Shown here piece by piece: positions 1 to 6,280 of a stretch of DNA of 10,564 nt. The notes below the pieces were generated by a model, which saw only the letters and a list, made by a program, of their open reading frames with translations, had not been told where the DNA came from and ran no database searches. A program made the position numbers and the translations under genes. Positions within the stretch are counted from its first letter, which is position 1, and every line of letters starts with the position of its first letter. Origin of the DNA: JBGUVL01 sp045134375 (GTDB lineage Bacteria; Bacillota_I; Bacilli_A; Erysipelotrichales; Erysipelotrichaceae); contig JBGUVL010000038.1 of NCBI GenBank assembly GCA_045134375.1, positions 1 to 10,564 of the forward strand. The letters run 5' to 3'.

Positions 1-194
1 CTATTGGTACCATTTTAAGTGCCGCAATGATGTTGAAATACTCTTTTCATTTAGAAAACGAGAGCAAAGCAAATGAACAGCCAGAGAATGAAGTTCTAGT
101 GGAAGGATATCGTACGGCTGATATCATGAGTGATAACCTGATATTGGTTGGTTGTGAAAAAATGGGAGACTTAATTGCAGCTAAAATTCAATAA
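1..194 (+). CDS. leuB: 3-isopropylmalate dehydrogenase, C-terminal fragment
   Basis: The reading frame is open from base 3 to the TAA at 192-194 and gives the last 63 residues. The rest of the gene lies to the left of the window. LeuB oxidises and decarboxylates (2R,3S)-3-isopropylmalate with NAD+ to 2-oxoisocaproate in cytosolic leucine biosynthesis. The fragment starts IGTILSAAMMLKYSFHLE and continues EGYRTADIMS, then GCEKMGDLIAAKI. This is the usual LeuB C-terminal helix series (ILSAAMMLRYSF, then EGYRTxDI, then a final MGDLI helix). Isocitrate and tartrate dehydrogenases share the fold, but this C-terminus looks most like bacterial LeuB. A terminator follows directly, so it is probably the last gene of its transcript. 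The identity rests only on the C-terminal sixth of the protein. Confidence 0.85.
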   Translation, partial: IGTILSAAMMLKYSFHLENESKANEQPENEVLVEGYRTADIMSDNLILVGCEKMGDLIAAKIQ

Positions 195-203
195 AAAACA
201 AAG

Positions 204-240
204 CAAACGACTGTTTTATAGAAATGGTCGTTTGTTTTAT
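204..240 (+). terminator. Intrinsic terminator after leuB
   Basis: An 8-bp perfect stem, CAAACGAC (204-211) with GTCGTTTG (227-234), is separated by a 15-nt loop and followed by TTTTAT. It starts 10 bases after the leuB stop codon. The stem is moderate and the loop is large, so termination may be incomplete. Confidence 0.7.
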
Positions 241-273
241 ATGGGTTTCTTTCGTGCAAAAATAACAAGAGAA

Positions 274-282
274 TGTTACAAT
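274..282 (+). promoter_or_regulatory. Extended -10 promoter for the M20 amidohydrolase gene
   Basis: TGTTACAAT gives a TGn motif directly in front of a TACAAT hexamer. At 17 bases upstream the best -35 is GTGCAA (254-259), only 3 of 6 matches, as is common for extended -10 promoters. It sits between the leuB terminator and the next gene, leaving a 5' leader of about 65-70 bases. Confidence 0.5.
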
Positions 283-356
283 AGAAAAAACTTTCCTAGT
301 AAAAAGAAGTTGTATTGGAAATACTATTAATATTAGAATTTCAAATAGGAGGAATT

Positions 357-1541
357 ATGAAAAAGATAATAGAATCTGCCAATTTGCTGCAAAATGAATT
401 AGTCGCAATTCGAAGAAAAATTCATGAATGTCCAGAAGTGGGTGCGTCTTTGCCAGAAACAAAACGTTTTGTAATGAAGAAATTAAGGGAATTTGGTTAT
501 GAGCCAAAAGAAATTTGTGAAAGTGGTATTGTAGCGACCATTTCTGGTAATCAACCTGGAAAGACGATTATGTTACGAGCAGATATGGATGCTTTATCAA
601 TCAAAGAAGAAAGTGGACTTGCATTTTCTTCTTGTAATGATAATATGCATGCTTGTGGTCATGATATGCATACGACAATGCTGTTAGGGGCTGCAAAATT
701 GCTGAAACAATATCAATCACTCATAAAAGGAACGGTTAAATTAGTATTTCAGCCGGATGAAGAAGGATTTACCGGGGCAAAAGAAATGATGAAAGCAGGT
801 GTCTTAGAAAATCCTAAGGTAGATGCAGGAATGGCATTCCATGTCCATTCTTCTACCCCTACAGGTATGATATTATGTGGGAAAGGAACCTGTATGGCAA
901 GTTGTAATTTGTTTCGTATTCAGGTAAAAGGAACTGGATGTCATGGAGCGATGCCTGAAACAGGGGTGGATCCTATCAATATTGCGACACATATTTATCT
1001 ATCGTTACAAGAAATTATTGCTAGAGAAATCTCGGCGATGAAATCTGCTACTCTTACGATTGGAAAATTCAGTGGTGGCACAGCACCAAATATTATTCCT
1101 GAAGAGGTTGTCTTGGAAGGAACGATTCGTTCACTAGATAAAGATTTATCGGAATATATTTTTCAACGAATTACTGAAATTTCCAAACAAACAGCAGCGA
1201 TGTTTCGAGGTGATGTGGAAGTTGTTGAAATTGCCTCTGCCCCTCCTTTATATAATAACGAAGCAATGGTTGATCGTATTTCGAACTATTTAAAAGAAGT
1301 CATCGATCCAAGAAAAGTAATCGTTTATGAAGGAGGAGGTATGGGTTCGGAAGATTTTTCATCTTTTACCTATGAAATTCCATGCTGTTATCTACTATTA
1401 GGGGCAGGATCATCTAATGAAAATGAATTATATGGTAAACCGATGCATAATGACCATGTGGTATTTAATGAGGATATTTTATCTTATGGAAGTGCTTTGT
1501 TTGTGATTTCTGCATTGCGATGGCTTAATGAACAAGAATAA
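357..1541 (+). CDS. M20 family metallo-amidohydrolase (YxeP/HipO-like)
   Basis: A cytosolic amidohydrolase of peptidase family M20, subfamily D, which cleaves N-acyl amino acids and related amides with a two-metal centre. The length of 394 residues is typical. Visible motifs are RADMDAL (74-80), the metal-binding HACGHD (98-103, ligands C100 and H102), PDEE (133-136, general base and metal-binding Glu), HVH (162-164), the lid-domain CHGAMPETGVDP (195-206), the active-site loop GMGSEDF (328-334) and a final metal His in PMHND (H364). The start is ATG 357 because AGGAGG (347-352) lies 4 bases upstream. A TTG at 315 would add 14 residues but has no SD. Relatives include hippurate, N-acetyl-diaminopimelate and auxin-conjugate hydrolases, and the substrate cannot be read from the sequence. 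The gene appears monocistronic, with its own promoter and terminator. Confidence 0.88.
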   Translation: MKKIIESANLLQNELVAIRRKIHECPEVGASLPETKRFVMKKLREFGYEPKEICESGIVATISGNQPGKTIMLRADMDALSIKEESGLAFSSCNDNMHACGHDMHTTMLLGAAKLLKQYQSLIKGTVKLVFQPDEEGFTGAKEMMKAGVLENPKVDAGMAFHVHSSTPTGMILCGKGTCMASCNLFRIQVKGTGCHGAMPETGVDPINIATHIYLSLQEIIAREISAMKSATLTIGKFSGGTAPNIIPEEVVLEGTIRSLDKDLSEYIFQRITEISKQTAAMFRGDVEVVEIASAPPLYNNEAMVDRISNYLKEVIDPRKVIVYEGGGMGSEDFSSFTYEIPCCYLLLGAGSSNENELYGKPMHNDHVVFNEDILSYGSALFVISALRWLNEQE

Positions 1542-1580
1542 AAAAATGAGCGGACATGATGATCTGCTCATTTTTTTATT
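1542..1580. terminator. Bidirectional terminator between the M20 gene and plsY
   Basis: A 13-bp stem (1542-1554 with 1563-1575, one G-U pair) closes an 8-nt loop. It has a T run on the plus side and, because the stem starts with A residues, a T run on the minus side too. It lies between two convergent genes and can serve both. Confidence 0.85.
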
Positions 1581-1590
1581 TAAATTTCAT

Positions 1591-2214
1591 TTATTTCTTT
1601 TTCGATAGCCATTTCACTTTACTTTCTTCACCTTTCAAAATGCGTTGAATGTTGGAACGGTGACGATAGATCAAAAGTACAGTTAGTAAAATTGAAGCGA
1701 CTCGAGTTGAATCGGCAGAAGAAGTGAAAATGATATAAACGCTAGAAGCAATTGCTGCACACATAGAAGCTAGTGAAACCATTTTTCCTGCTAAGAGAAC
1801 GACAAGAAATACAGCAAATGGAATTAATAGCATACTCGCATCATGGAAGGTAAATATAGAAATTCCTAACAGAAAACCAAACATTGTTGCTACCGCTTTT
1901 CCTCCACGAAATCCTGCAAAACAAGGATAACAATGACCAAATGCAGCTGCTAATCCAGCCCATATACTTGCCATTTCACTATATTTAAAATGGGATGTAA
2001 TAAAAATAGCGAAGGTTACTTTTAATACATCTAATACAATAACAGAAGCACCAACTTTTGCGCCTAATACACGTCCCGCATTGCTACCTCCTAAATTTCC
2101 ACTGCCAAACTCTCTAACGTCAGTATTATAAAATAGTTTACCAATCACTAATGCGAAAGGAATGGAACCTAAAAGATAGCCAATGATGATAGCAATGATA
2201 ATATCCTGATACAT
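1591..2214 (-). CDS. plsY: Glycerol-3-phosphate acyltransferase PlsY
   Basis: An integral membrane acyltransferase that uses acyl-phosphate (from PlsX) to acylate sn-glycerol-3-phosphate at position 1, the first step of phospholipid synthesis in most Gram-positives. The protein is 207 residues with several hydrophobic helices. The three PlsY signature regions are present: GSIPFALVIGK (16-26), GSGNLGGSNAGRVLG (37-51), and GHCYP at 93-97 continuing to FRGGKAVAT (102-110). Motif 2 has GGSN where many homologues have GATN, a mild variant that keeps the glycines and Asn. The ATG start is preceded by TGAGGTG (minus strand, 2220-2226) at 5 bases. A good promoter lies just upstream. The gene is divergent from the MFS gene and convergent with the M20 gene, so it is probably transcribed alone. 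Confidence 0.95.
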   Translation of the reverse strand: MYQDIIIAIIIGYLLGSIPFALVIGKLFYNTDVREFGSGNLGGSNAGRVLGAKVGASVIVLDVLKVTFAIFITSHFKYSEMASIWAGLAAAFGHCYPCFAGFRGGKAVATMFGFLLGISIFTFHDASMLLIPFAVFLVVLLAGKMVSLASMCAAIASSVYIIFTSSADSTRVASILLTVLLIYRHRSNIQRILKGEESKVKWLSKKK

Positions 2215-2231
2215 AAAAACACCTCAGAAAT

Positions 2232-2260
2232 ATTGTACCATGTTTCGCATTGAATGAAAA
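2232..2260 (-). promoter_or_regulatory. Promoter of plsY
   Basis: On the minus strand, TTTTCA (2255-2260, 4 of 6 to the -35 consensus) is followed after 17 bases by TACAAT (2232-2237). A TGG directly before it makes an extended -10. The predicted start is about 2225, at the edge of the SD, so the leader would be very short. Confidence 0.6.
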
Positions 2261-2291
2261 GAAAAGCTCATACTAAAAACGGTGATACAAG

Positions 2292-3437
2292 ATGAAAACT
2301 TCGCTTCGTCAATACCAAAATGAAATTCGCTTTTTTTTGAATTTTTCACTATTTTTGTGTATTGCAATATTTAATACGCAGTTGCTTCCTTTTTTAAAGT
2401 CCATTGGCTATGATACCATGCAAAGAGGTATTATTTTAGCCATCAATGCTTTTTTTTCGATTTTATTTCAAATGTTGTTTGGATTTCTTTGTGACCAATT
2501 TCAAAATATGAAACGTTTCTTTTATCTTGCGTATGCATTATTTCTTGGTTTTGGAATATTGATGTTTTGGTGGAGCAAACAGATGTTCTTTTTTCATCTT
2601 GTCACTACTTCCATGATGGCCAGTATGGTAAAAGTATTAAGTGCGTTGTTGGAGACATGGATGTTATACTTAGATGAAAAAAAATATGGGAAGTATCGTT
2701 CTATGGGAGCTCTTGGATTATGTTTCGGTAGTCCTTTGGCAGGTATCATTATTGCTTCTTTTTCGTATTATGGTTTGGTAATAGCTGCAATGGTTATTTC
2801 TTGTATCACTTTATTGTGTGCTTTTTTAAGTGATGAAGTTTCTTATCAAGAAAAAATAGATGTCAAGATGATGATTTCCTTATTTCATAATAAAGAGTAT
2901 TTATATTTTGTGTTCATCTATTTTACTATTTATATGGTTGGAACAGCAGATCAGTATGCGGTCATTGATAAAATGATGAATCTAAATGCAGGATCTATTT
3001 TGATTGGTATAAAATGGGCAATTCAATCTTTATTAGAAATTCCTTTCTTTTTGTATGCGGATCAATTATTAAGAAAATATAGCCCTTATTTATTATTGGG
3101 AATCGGAATTGCTATGTATGGGATTAAATTTGTATTCTATGGAATCAGTCCATCTCCTTTTTGGATCATTATTACGACCATTCTTCAAATTGTGTCTTTA
3201 CCTGTGGTCGCTTATACTAGTAAGGTCATCTTTGCTTTGATTACACCAAAATTAAAAGCAAGTTCGCAAATGTTAGCTATGGCATTTTTTATTGGGGGAA
3301 GTGCTTTTGTAACACCACTGATCACTAGTTTTATGGCACAATATTTCGATTATGACACGATACTTTATGGTTGGGCTACATTCTCTTTATTTCCACTAAT
3401 TCTTTTGTTGTTGAAAAAGAATAGGATAAAACAATGA
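2292..3437 (+). CDS. MFS-like multi-pass membrane transporter
   Basis: A 381-residue, strongly hydrophobic protein with about 12 predicted membrane segments, consistent with a major facilitator superfamily transporter. The loop GFLCDQFQNMKR (64-75) resembles the MFS motif A (GxLaDrxGrr). YGKYRSMGALG (132-142) resembles the YGxxRxxGSxG stretch of the LacY/nucleoside-symporter-like MFS_1-like group. An acidic residue within a membrane segment (E121 in SALLETW) may carry protons. The substrate cannot be assigned. The ATG start has GGTGAT (2281-2286) upstream. It is the first gene of a likely operon with the HAD phosphatase 29 bases downstream. No convincing promoter was found in the short divergent region shared with plsY; TTCGCA/CATACT with 19-base spacing is the best weak candidate. 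Confidence 0.75.
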   Translation: MKTSLRQYQNEIRFFLNFSLFLCIAIFNTQLLPFLKSIGYDTMQRGIILAINAFFSILFQMLFGFLCDQFQNMKRFFYLAYALFLGFGILMFWWSKQMFFFHLVTTSMMASMVKVLSALLETWMLYLDEKKYGKYRSMGALGLCFGSPLAGIIIASFSYYGLVIAAMVISCITLLCAFLSDEVSYQEKIDVKMMISLFHNKEYLYFVFIYFTIYMVGTADQYAVIDKMMNLNAGSILIGIKWAIQSLLEIPFFLYADQLLRKYSPYLLLGIGIAMYGIKFVFYGISPSPFWIIITTILQIVSLPVVAYTSKVIFALITPKLKASSQMLAMAFFIGGSAFVTPLITSFMAQYFDYDTILYGWATFSLFPLILLLLKKNRIKQ

Positions 3438-3466
3438 AATATGATACTATTATTTAGGGTGATGAT

Positions 3467-4243
3467 ATGCATTTAGAAGATAAAATTTATTTGATTGATT
3501 TAGATGGAACAATGTATCGCGGAAATGTAATCATTGAAGGTGCGAAGGAATTGATTGATTACTTAATTGCAAACCATCGACCATTTCTTTTTTTAACGAA
3601 TAATTCTTCTAGAACCTTGCGTCAAAATGTAAAACATATGGAAGATATGGGATTTCAAGGAATTAAAGAGGATCATTTTTTCACTTCTGCTATGGCGGCT
3701 GCCGCTCATATCGCAAAGTCCAGTGAAAAAAGACGCTGCGACTATATTGGAATGGACGGATTAAAGGAAGCGTTGGAAAATAATGGATTTGAGATTGTAG
3801 AAGAAAATGCAGATTTTCTTTTTGTTGGGTTAGATCGTTCTGGCACGTATGCACAATATTCCCAAAAACTTCAGCATTTATTAAATGGTGCAAAGCTGGT
3901 TGGAACAAATGGAGATCGACTATTAGCGAATGATACTAGTTTTAATGTAGGCAATGGTTCTATCGTAGCAATGTTTGAATATGCAACGGGACAAAAAAGC
4001 GAACCCATTGGTAAACCCAATGCCCCAATTTTAGAAGAAGCTCTTCGTTATATAGGTAAAAAGAAAGAGGAATGTGCGATTATCGGCGATAATTTAGAAA
4101 CCGATATTAAATTAGGAGTGGATCATGGTGTGGATACCATTTTTATTACAACAGGAGTACATGGATTAGAAGATATTCAACGTTTGGGAATTGAGCCTAC
4201 CATGACGATTTCAACATTAACTTCACTGATACATAAAAAATAA
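3467..4243 (+). CDS. HAD-IIA (NagD-like) sugar/nucleotide phosphatase
   Basis: A cytosolic haloacid dehalogenase-superfamily hydrolase of subfamily IIA, 258 residues, the usual length of the Gram-positive NagD/AraL-like group. Motif I is DLDGTMYRG with nucleophile D11 and acid/base D13. Motif II is LTNNSS (T44). The C2 cap lies between motifs II and III and includes GLDRSGTY (121-128). Motif III is GKPNAP (K183), and motif IV is GDNLETD (D208 and D213) for Mg2+ binding. The family dephosphorylates sugar phosphates, nucleoside monophosphates, glycerol phosphate or p-nitrophenyl phosphate; the true substrate is unknown. ATG 3467 follows an AGGGTGAT-type SD. It sits between the transporter (29 bases) and the DedA gene (33 bases) on the same strand and is probably co-transcribed. 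Confidence 0.9.
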   Translation: MHLEDKIYLIDLDGTMYRGNVIIEGAKELIDYLIANHRPFLFLTNNSSRTLRQNVKHMEDMGFQGIKEDHFFTSAMAAAAHIAKSSEKRRCDYIGMDGLKEALENNGFEIVEENADFLFVGLDRSGTYAQYSQKLQHLLNGAKLVGTNGDRLLANDTSFNVGNGSIVAMFEYATGQKSEPIGKPNAPILEEALRYIGKKKEECAIIGDNLETDIKLGVDHGVDTIFITTGVHGLEDIQRLGIEPTMTISTLTSLIHKK

Positions 4244-4259
4244 GAGAATCGACTATACT

Positions 4260-4296
4260 AGAAACAGGGTGATACAATGAATGGCTTCCTGTTTCT
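4260..4296 (+). promoter_or_regulatory. Hairpin enclosing the SD and start codon of the DedA gene
   Basis: AGAAACAGG (4260-4268) is the exact reverse complement of CCTGTTTCT (4288-4296), plus one G-U pair inward. The stem takes in the 5' part of the SD (AGGGTG), and the ATG at 4277 lies in the 17-nt loop. A T-rich run (TTTTCTTTTCTTTTA) follows. In RNA this could mask ribosome binding, act as a weak intrinsic terminator after the HAD gene, or both. Confidence 0.45.
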
Positions 4297-4804
4297 TTTC
4301 TTTTATGCCACAATGAAAGCATTTCTCCCTTTGCCTTCTTTAGAGGTTGTATTGATTCCGCTAGTGATAACTCACCCAGAGTATTTTGTACATTATTCTT
4401 TTCTAGGTGCAATTGGTACTTTTTTTGGTGGAAGCATTGGTTATTTTTTTGCTCGAATCGTGAAAGAAAATGTTTGGATTTCTATTTTTGGGGCATCGAC
4501 TTGGGAAAAAGGGAAAGCATTATTCCAACGATATGGTATATTTGCTGTTATCGTTGGTGGAATCACACCGATTCCAGATTTTATTCTTGCTTATATTGCA
4601 GGTTTTACAAGGATGAATTATTTGGCTTTTGCGATTAGCGATGGAATTGCTCGCTTTTTTCGAAGTATCATCCTTTTGTATTTCTTTATTCAACTTGGAA
4701 TCATGATTGATATGGATCAATATGGGACAGCTTTTGTTGCTATTTTGATTAGTTATTTTTTTGTGAAGTATTTAATAGGACTTTTAAAAAGCAAAAAAGT
4801 GTAG
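4277..4804 (+). CDS. DedA/VTT-domain membrane protein (SNARE-associated family)
   Basis: A 175-residue integral membrane protein of the DedA/VTT family (PF09335 type). Features are GAIGTFFGGSIGYFFAR (44-60), the RYG of the re-entrant region (85-87), GGITPIPDFILAYIAGFTR (94-112) in place of the family's RFxPxxR...xAG, and GIARFFRS (123-130). Family members include polyprenyl-phosphate and phosphatidyl-lipid flippases. Here the usual first Arg of RFxPxxR is replaced (GITPIPD), closer to the short YqaA-like branch, so a flippase role is inference. ATG 4277 has a GGGTGAT SD partly inside a hairpin. The 3' end overlaps the convergent amidotransferase gene by 56 bases, and no terminator is evident. 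Confidence 0.75.
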   Translation: MNGFLFLFFYATMKAFLPLPSLEVVLIPLVITHPEYFVHYSFLGAIGTFFGGSIGYFFARIVKENVWISIFGASTWEKGKALFQRYGIFAVIVGGITPIPDFILAYIAGFTRMNYLAFAISDGIARFFRSIILLYFFIQLGIMIDMDQYGTAFVAILISYFFVKYLIGLLKSKKV

Positions 4805-5396
4805 GATCGTTATCTAATAGTTCTGGATGCCATTGTACACCAATCATGGTATTTTCATACGAGATGGCTTCAATAATACCATCTTCTGCAATTGCTTCAC
4901 AGGTGAGAAAAGGAGAAAGCTTTTCAATTGCCTGATGATGATAGGAATTGACGATTGGATGAGATGAGAAAAAAGGTTTCAAAAGGCTGTTTTTTTTGAA
5001 ATGTAGTAAATGATTATTATTTTGATGGTTTGGAATATCAGGGAATAGTGTGCCTTTGAAATAATAATTGATTAATTGCATTCCACGACAGATTCCTAAT
5101 ACAGGCTTTCTAGAGTGATGAAAGGCATTGAGTAAAACGAGATCGAGGATATCCACTTGGAGATGATAAGGATAGGAAGCTTGAGGAGGTAATCCACTAA
5201 GTAATGGATCGATGTCATACCCTCCACAAAGAAGTAAAAAATCGGTTTGTTGAACTAATTCATCTAAGGATTGATAATCCGATACGATGATGGCAGAAAT
5301 ACTATATTTTTGCAACCATTTCAGATAGGAATCGTTGCAATAACACTTTTTACTATTCGCAAAAGTATCAATTCTAATAGGGATTAGTGCTTTCAT
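4749..5396 (-). CDS. Class I glutamine amidotransferase-like hydrolase (peptidase C26, PuuD-like)
   Basis: A cytosolic hydrolase related to gamma-glutamyl-GABA hydrolase PuuD, which cleaves gamma-glutamyl amide bonds through a Cys-His-Glu triad. Seen in the 215-residue protein: LLCGGYDIDP (55-64), the nucleophile elbow GICRGMQLIN (101-110, C103), YHHQAI (152-157), and GVQWHPE (186-192, H190 and E192). The start is ATG at 5394-5396, giving MKALIPI. AAAGGAG (minus strand, 5406-5412) lies 9 bases upstream, and the family normally begins there. The frame stays open to 5537, but the extra 47 residues are not family-like and overlap an RNA element. The protein is somewhat shorter than most homologues (about 240). 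A cre-like site lies between the SD and the divergent promoter. The true substrate is not clear. Confidence 0.85.
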   Translation of the reverse strand: MKALIPIRIDTFANSKKCYCNDSYLKWLQKYSISAIIVSDYQSLDELVQQTDFLLLCGGYDIDPLLSGLPPQASYPYHLQVDILDLVLLNAFHHSRKPVLGICRGMQLINYYFKGTLFPDIPNHQNNNHLLHFKKNSLLKPFFSSHPIVNSYHHQAIEKLSPFLTCEAIAEDGIIEAISYENTMIGVQWHPELLDNDPTLFCFLKVLLNTSQKNN

Positions 5397-5418
5397 TTTT
5401 TCATGCTCCTTTAATTTA

Positions 5419-5432
5419 TGTAAGCGCTTTAA
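5419..5432. promoter_or_regulatory. Candidate CcpA-binding cre site
   Basis: TGTAAGCGCTTTAA matches the cre consensus TGWAARCGYTWNCW at 13 of 14 positions and has a palindromic AAGCGCTT core. It lies just upstream of the amidotransferase SD on the minus strand, where binding would block that transcript. It is centred about 50 bases before the predicted start of the divergent RNA, a distance seen for CcpA activation. That this organism has CcpA is assumed. Confidence 0.5.
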
Positions 5433-5439
5433 TTTCTCG

Positions 5440-5468
5440 TTGACTTTCTTTGAAAAGCATTGTATATT
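5440..5468 (+). promoter_or_regulatory. Strong sigma-A promoter for a leader or small RNA
   Basis: TTGACT (5440-5445, 5 of 6) is separated by exactly 17 bases from TATATT (5463-5468, 5 of 6). The predicted start is A5475 or G5476. This is the best promoter in the window by consensus and it points toward the NUDIX gene. Confidence 0.75.
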
Positions 5469-5474
5469 TGAATT

Positions 5475-5610
5475 AGGTAGTGATGCCTCGCAGTTGGTCT
5501 GCTGAATTGAACTTCTTCCCCCACCCATAGAAGTCAATTTAGATTCTCCCCAAAGATGATTGACTGCGTTAGATCGTACGAGAGGCGCGCAACGGTGCCT
5601 CTTGTTTTAT
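5475..5610 (+). ncRNA. Structured leader or small RNA with its own promoter and terminator, class not recognised
   Basis: About 135 nt between a strong promoter and an intrinsic terminator, with no convincing protein. The predicted fold has an outer helix CGCAGT (5489-5494) with ACTGCG (5563-5568). Inside it is a hairpin AATTG-A-ACTTCT (5505-5516) with AGAAGTCAATT (5529-5539), one bulged A, and a C-rich loop TCCCCCACCCAT (5517-5528). A second unpaired C-rich stretch, TTCTCCCC, lies at 5544-5551. GCCTC (5485-5489) can also pair with GAGGC (5582-5586) in the terminator stem, an antiterminator-like alternative. The 25-base gap to the NUDIX start leaves no room for another promoter, favouring a cis-acting leader. 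I do not see T-box, ykkC, SAM, purine, lysine, glycine or SRP RNA signatures. A 15-codon reading frame from ATG 5483 exists but has only a weak SD. Confidence 0.6.
5578..5610 (+). terminator. Intrinsic terminator upstream of the NUDIX gene
   Basis: An 11-bp stem (5578-5588 with 5595-5605, two G-U pairs) with the 6-nt loop GCAACG is followed by TTTAT. It ends 25 bases before the NUDIX start codon, so transcripts must read through it or arise elsewhere to express that gene. Confidence 0.75.
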
Positions 5611-5635
5611 ATCGTCCAAAAAATGAGGTGAAAAT

Positions 5636-6160
5636 ATGTTGATAGCCATACTGGAAGATGGGTCATTTCGAAGAAAAATGCATGCTATCTACAACAGAAG
5701 ATGGACTGTAAGGGCGTTGGCTTATAATGACGAAGGCAAGATAGCATTTCTGCATGTGCAGGGAAGTGATGTGTTTGGACGTAGAAATCATTTAGAAACG
5801 ATTGGCGGAGGCGTGGAAAATGATGAATCTTTAGAAGAAGCTCTGCGTCGTGAAATCAAAGAAGAAACTGGCTATGATTGTGACATCATAGAAGAAGTGG
5901 GGGTAATTGTTGATCACTACAATTTAATCAATGTGGAGAATATTGAAACATATTTTGTAGTGAAGTTGAAGGATAAGGGAGAATGTGATCCAACAGCAAA
6001 AGAAAAAGAATTGATTAAAGATATTGTGTATCTACAAGAAGATGAGGCATTATGTTGGTTGAAAAACTGTCCGAGAAGGACAGTGAATGAGCTAGTACAA
6101 AGACGTGATTACTACGCTTTAAAACATTATATGAAGAATCGAAAAAAGTGTGCATTATAG
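5636..6160 (+). CDS. NUDIX hydrolase
   Basis: A 174-residue cytosolic NUDIX-fold pyrophosphohydrolase, cleaving a nucleoside diphosphate linked to some moiety X. The full NUDIX box GX5EX7REUXEEXGU is present: G58, E64, then REIKEETGY at 72-80, with Mg2+-binding Glu residues E73, E76 and E77. The preceding strand has HLETIGGG (52-59). About 20 residues precede the domain. The C-terminal part (PRRTVNELVQRR) is helical and basic. Substrate class (ADP-ribose, dNTP, coenzyme or sugar nucleotide) cannot be told. ATG 5636 follows GAGGTG (5625-5630) at 5 bases. The gene lies directly behind a promoter, structured RNA and terminator, so attenuation control is likely. It is followed by a terminator and is probably monocistronic. 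Confidence 0.9.
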   Translation: MLIAILEDGSFRRKMHAIYNRRWTVRALAYNDEGKIAFLHVQGSDVFGRRNHLETIGGGVENDESLEEALRREIKEETGYDCDIIEEVGVIVDHYNLINVENIETYFVVKLKDKGECDPTAKEKELIKDIVYLQEDEALCWLKNCPRRTVNELVQRRDYYALKHYMKNRKKCAL

Positions 6161-6181
6161 AAAGATACATAATAAATAAGG

Positions 6182-6220
6182 ATCATACTGTATAACATGG
6201 GGGCAGTATGGTTTTTGTTT
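6182..6220 (+). terminator. Intrinsic terminator after the NUDIX gene
   Basis: CATACTG (6184-6190) pairs with CAGTATG (6204-6210), extended to 9 pairs with a G-U and an A-U. The loop is 13 nt and is followed by TTTTTGTTT. It lies 21 bases after the NUDIX stop. Confidence 0.75.
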
Positions 6221-6280
6221 ACTTTTTTCATTGAAATAGCTTTTAAAATAGGAAGTTATATTGAAACAAAATAAATCAGT

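Noticed and set aside
315..356. Upstream TTG start for the M20 gene
   Set aside because: No SD in front of it; AGGAGG directly precedes ATG 357 and the domain begins after that Met.
3690..3908. Minus-strand open frame inside the HAD gene, and similar ones inside the DedA, YgjP-like and alcohol dehydrogenase genes
   Set aside because: They are shadows of well-supported genes on the other strand, without SDs or recognisable motifs.
4975..5005. TTTCAAAA with TTTTGAAA hairpin and T8 run within the amidotransferase gene
   Set aside because: It lies inside a coding sequence, is purely A-T rich with a weak stem, and is explained by Phe/Lys codons.
5483..5530. 15-codon leader-peptide reading frame starting ATG CCT CGC within the structured RNA
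   Set aside because: Only a weak SD-like AGGTAG, no run of a single regulatory codon, and it crosses the predicted hairpin; kept only as a remote possibility.
5397..5537. 47-residue N-terminal extension of the amidotransferase-like gene (open frame to 5537)
   Set aside because: A good SD sits 9 bases before ATG 5394-5396, the family begins there, and the extension overlaps the RNA element and its promoter without resembling a protein domain.
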